From: Hungatella sp. UBA5385
Lineage (GTDB): Bacteria > Bacillota > Clostridia > Lachnospirales > Lachnospiraceae
Reading direction: 5' to 3'
Assembly: GCA_002409995.1 (NCBI GenBank)
Contig: DHOR01000026.1
Location: 17,682 to 69,775, forward strand
DNA: 52,094 nucleotides
Under the pieces are notes generated by a model. It was not told the DNA's origin and made no database searches. It saw nothing but the letters and a program-made list of their open reading frames with translations. A program made the position numbers and the translations under genes. Below, piece by piece: positions 52,069 through 52,094 of the stretch; within the stretch, counting starts at the first letter, position 1, and every line of letters starts with the position of its first letter.

Positions 52069-52094
52069 TTTTTACTTAAGGGGTTCGACCCTTT
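52069..52094. repeat. Long palindromic repeat, copy 3 (cut by the window end)
   Basis: TTTTTACTTAA followed by GGGGTTCGACCCTTT, identical to the core of copy 1 as far as the window goes. The second arm would lie beyond 52094. The bases 51911-52068 show no certain gene. Confidence 0.65.

Noticed and set aside
1..52094. CRISPR arrays, tRNA, rRNA, insertion sequences, integrases
   Set aside because: I looked for direct repeats with regular spacers, RNA gene motifs and transposase-like frames and saw none; the GGTTCGA in the palindromes is not part of a tRNA cloverleaf.

Overview
The window looks like chromosomal DNA of a low-to-mid GC Firmicute, most likely a gut Lachnospiraceae-type Clostridium. 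The grounds are the order rny-recX-recA, Gram-positive style ribosome binding sites (AAGGAGG), lipoprotein sugar-binding proteins, sugar ABC importers with no ATPase gene of their own, a B. subtilis-type LexA box at recA and a GntR-LacI hybrid AraR. I see no tRNA, rRNA, CRISPR array, prophage or transposase.

Region 1 (1-9940): after the tail of a coiled-coil protein comes an 11-gene plus-strand operon. It encodes a PRD/EIIB regulator, an amidohydrolase, a free-standing PRD protein, four conserved proteins of unknown function (SFCGS, DUF4312, DUF4311, DUF4310), a DgaE-type PLP ammonia lyase, a DgaF-type KDGP aldolase, a private HPr and a private PTS enzyme I. The four unknown genes sit where the enzyme II genes of the Salmonella D-glucosaminate (dga) operon would be. 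This is the best candidate in the window for an undescribed system: a phosphotransferase-like transporter of a new type for an amino-sugar acid or its acyl derivative.

Region 2 (10030-17475): two unknown AT-rich genes, a candidate 34-aa gene, then an AraC regulator convergent with a sugar ABC importer (binding protein, two permeases). A direct-repeat activator site lies at the importer promoter.

Region 3 (17212-26700): a second ABC importer with a GH51 arabinofuranosidase and a small cysteine-rich protein. It is preceded by a textbook sigma-54 promoter, with GTTGC iterations upstream and a PrpR-type sigma-54 activator gene next door. Behind it are a YesL-like protein, an AEC transporter, a 30-aa ORF and a divergent pair of ribbon-helix-helix proteins whose promoters share one operator sequence.

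Region 4 (26950-43320): AraC/MFS pair; araA-araB-araR with an AraR-like operator; a divergent candidate small RNA; a LacI-controlled operon of GH127 beta-L-arabinofuranosidase, a third ABC importer and a GH43 enzyme; the LacI gene; and a second GH51 gene with a matching AraR-like operator. Together regions 3 and 4 form an arabinan or arabino-oligosaccharide utilisation locus in which sigma-54, LacI-type and AraR control each appear to govern separate parts. araD and the ABC ATPase must lie elsewhere.

Region 5 (43640-52094): housekeeping genes on the minus strand: D,D-carboxypeptidase, an unknown membrane protein, a MecA_N-type class B PBP, RNase Y, RecX and RecA. A palindromic repeat with core GGGGTTCGACCC occurs at 29346, 41652 and, cut by the window end, at 52080.
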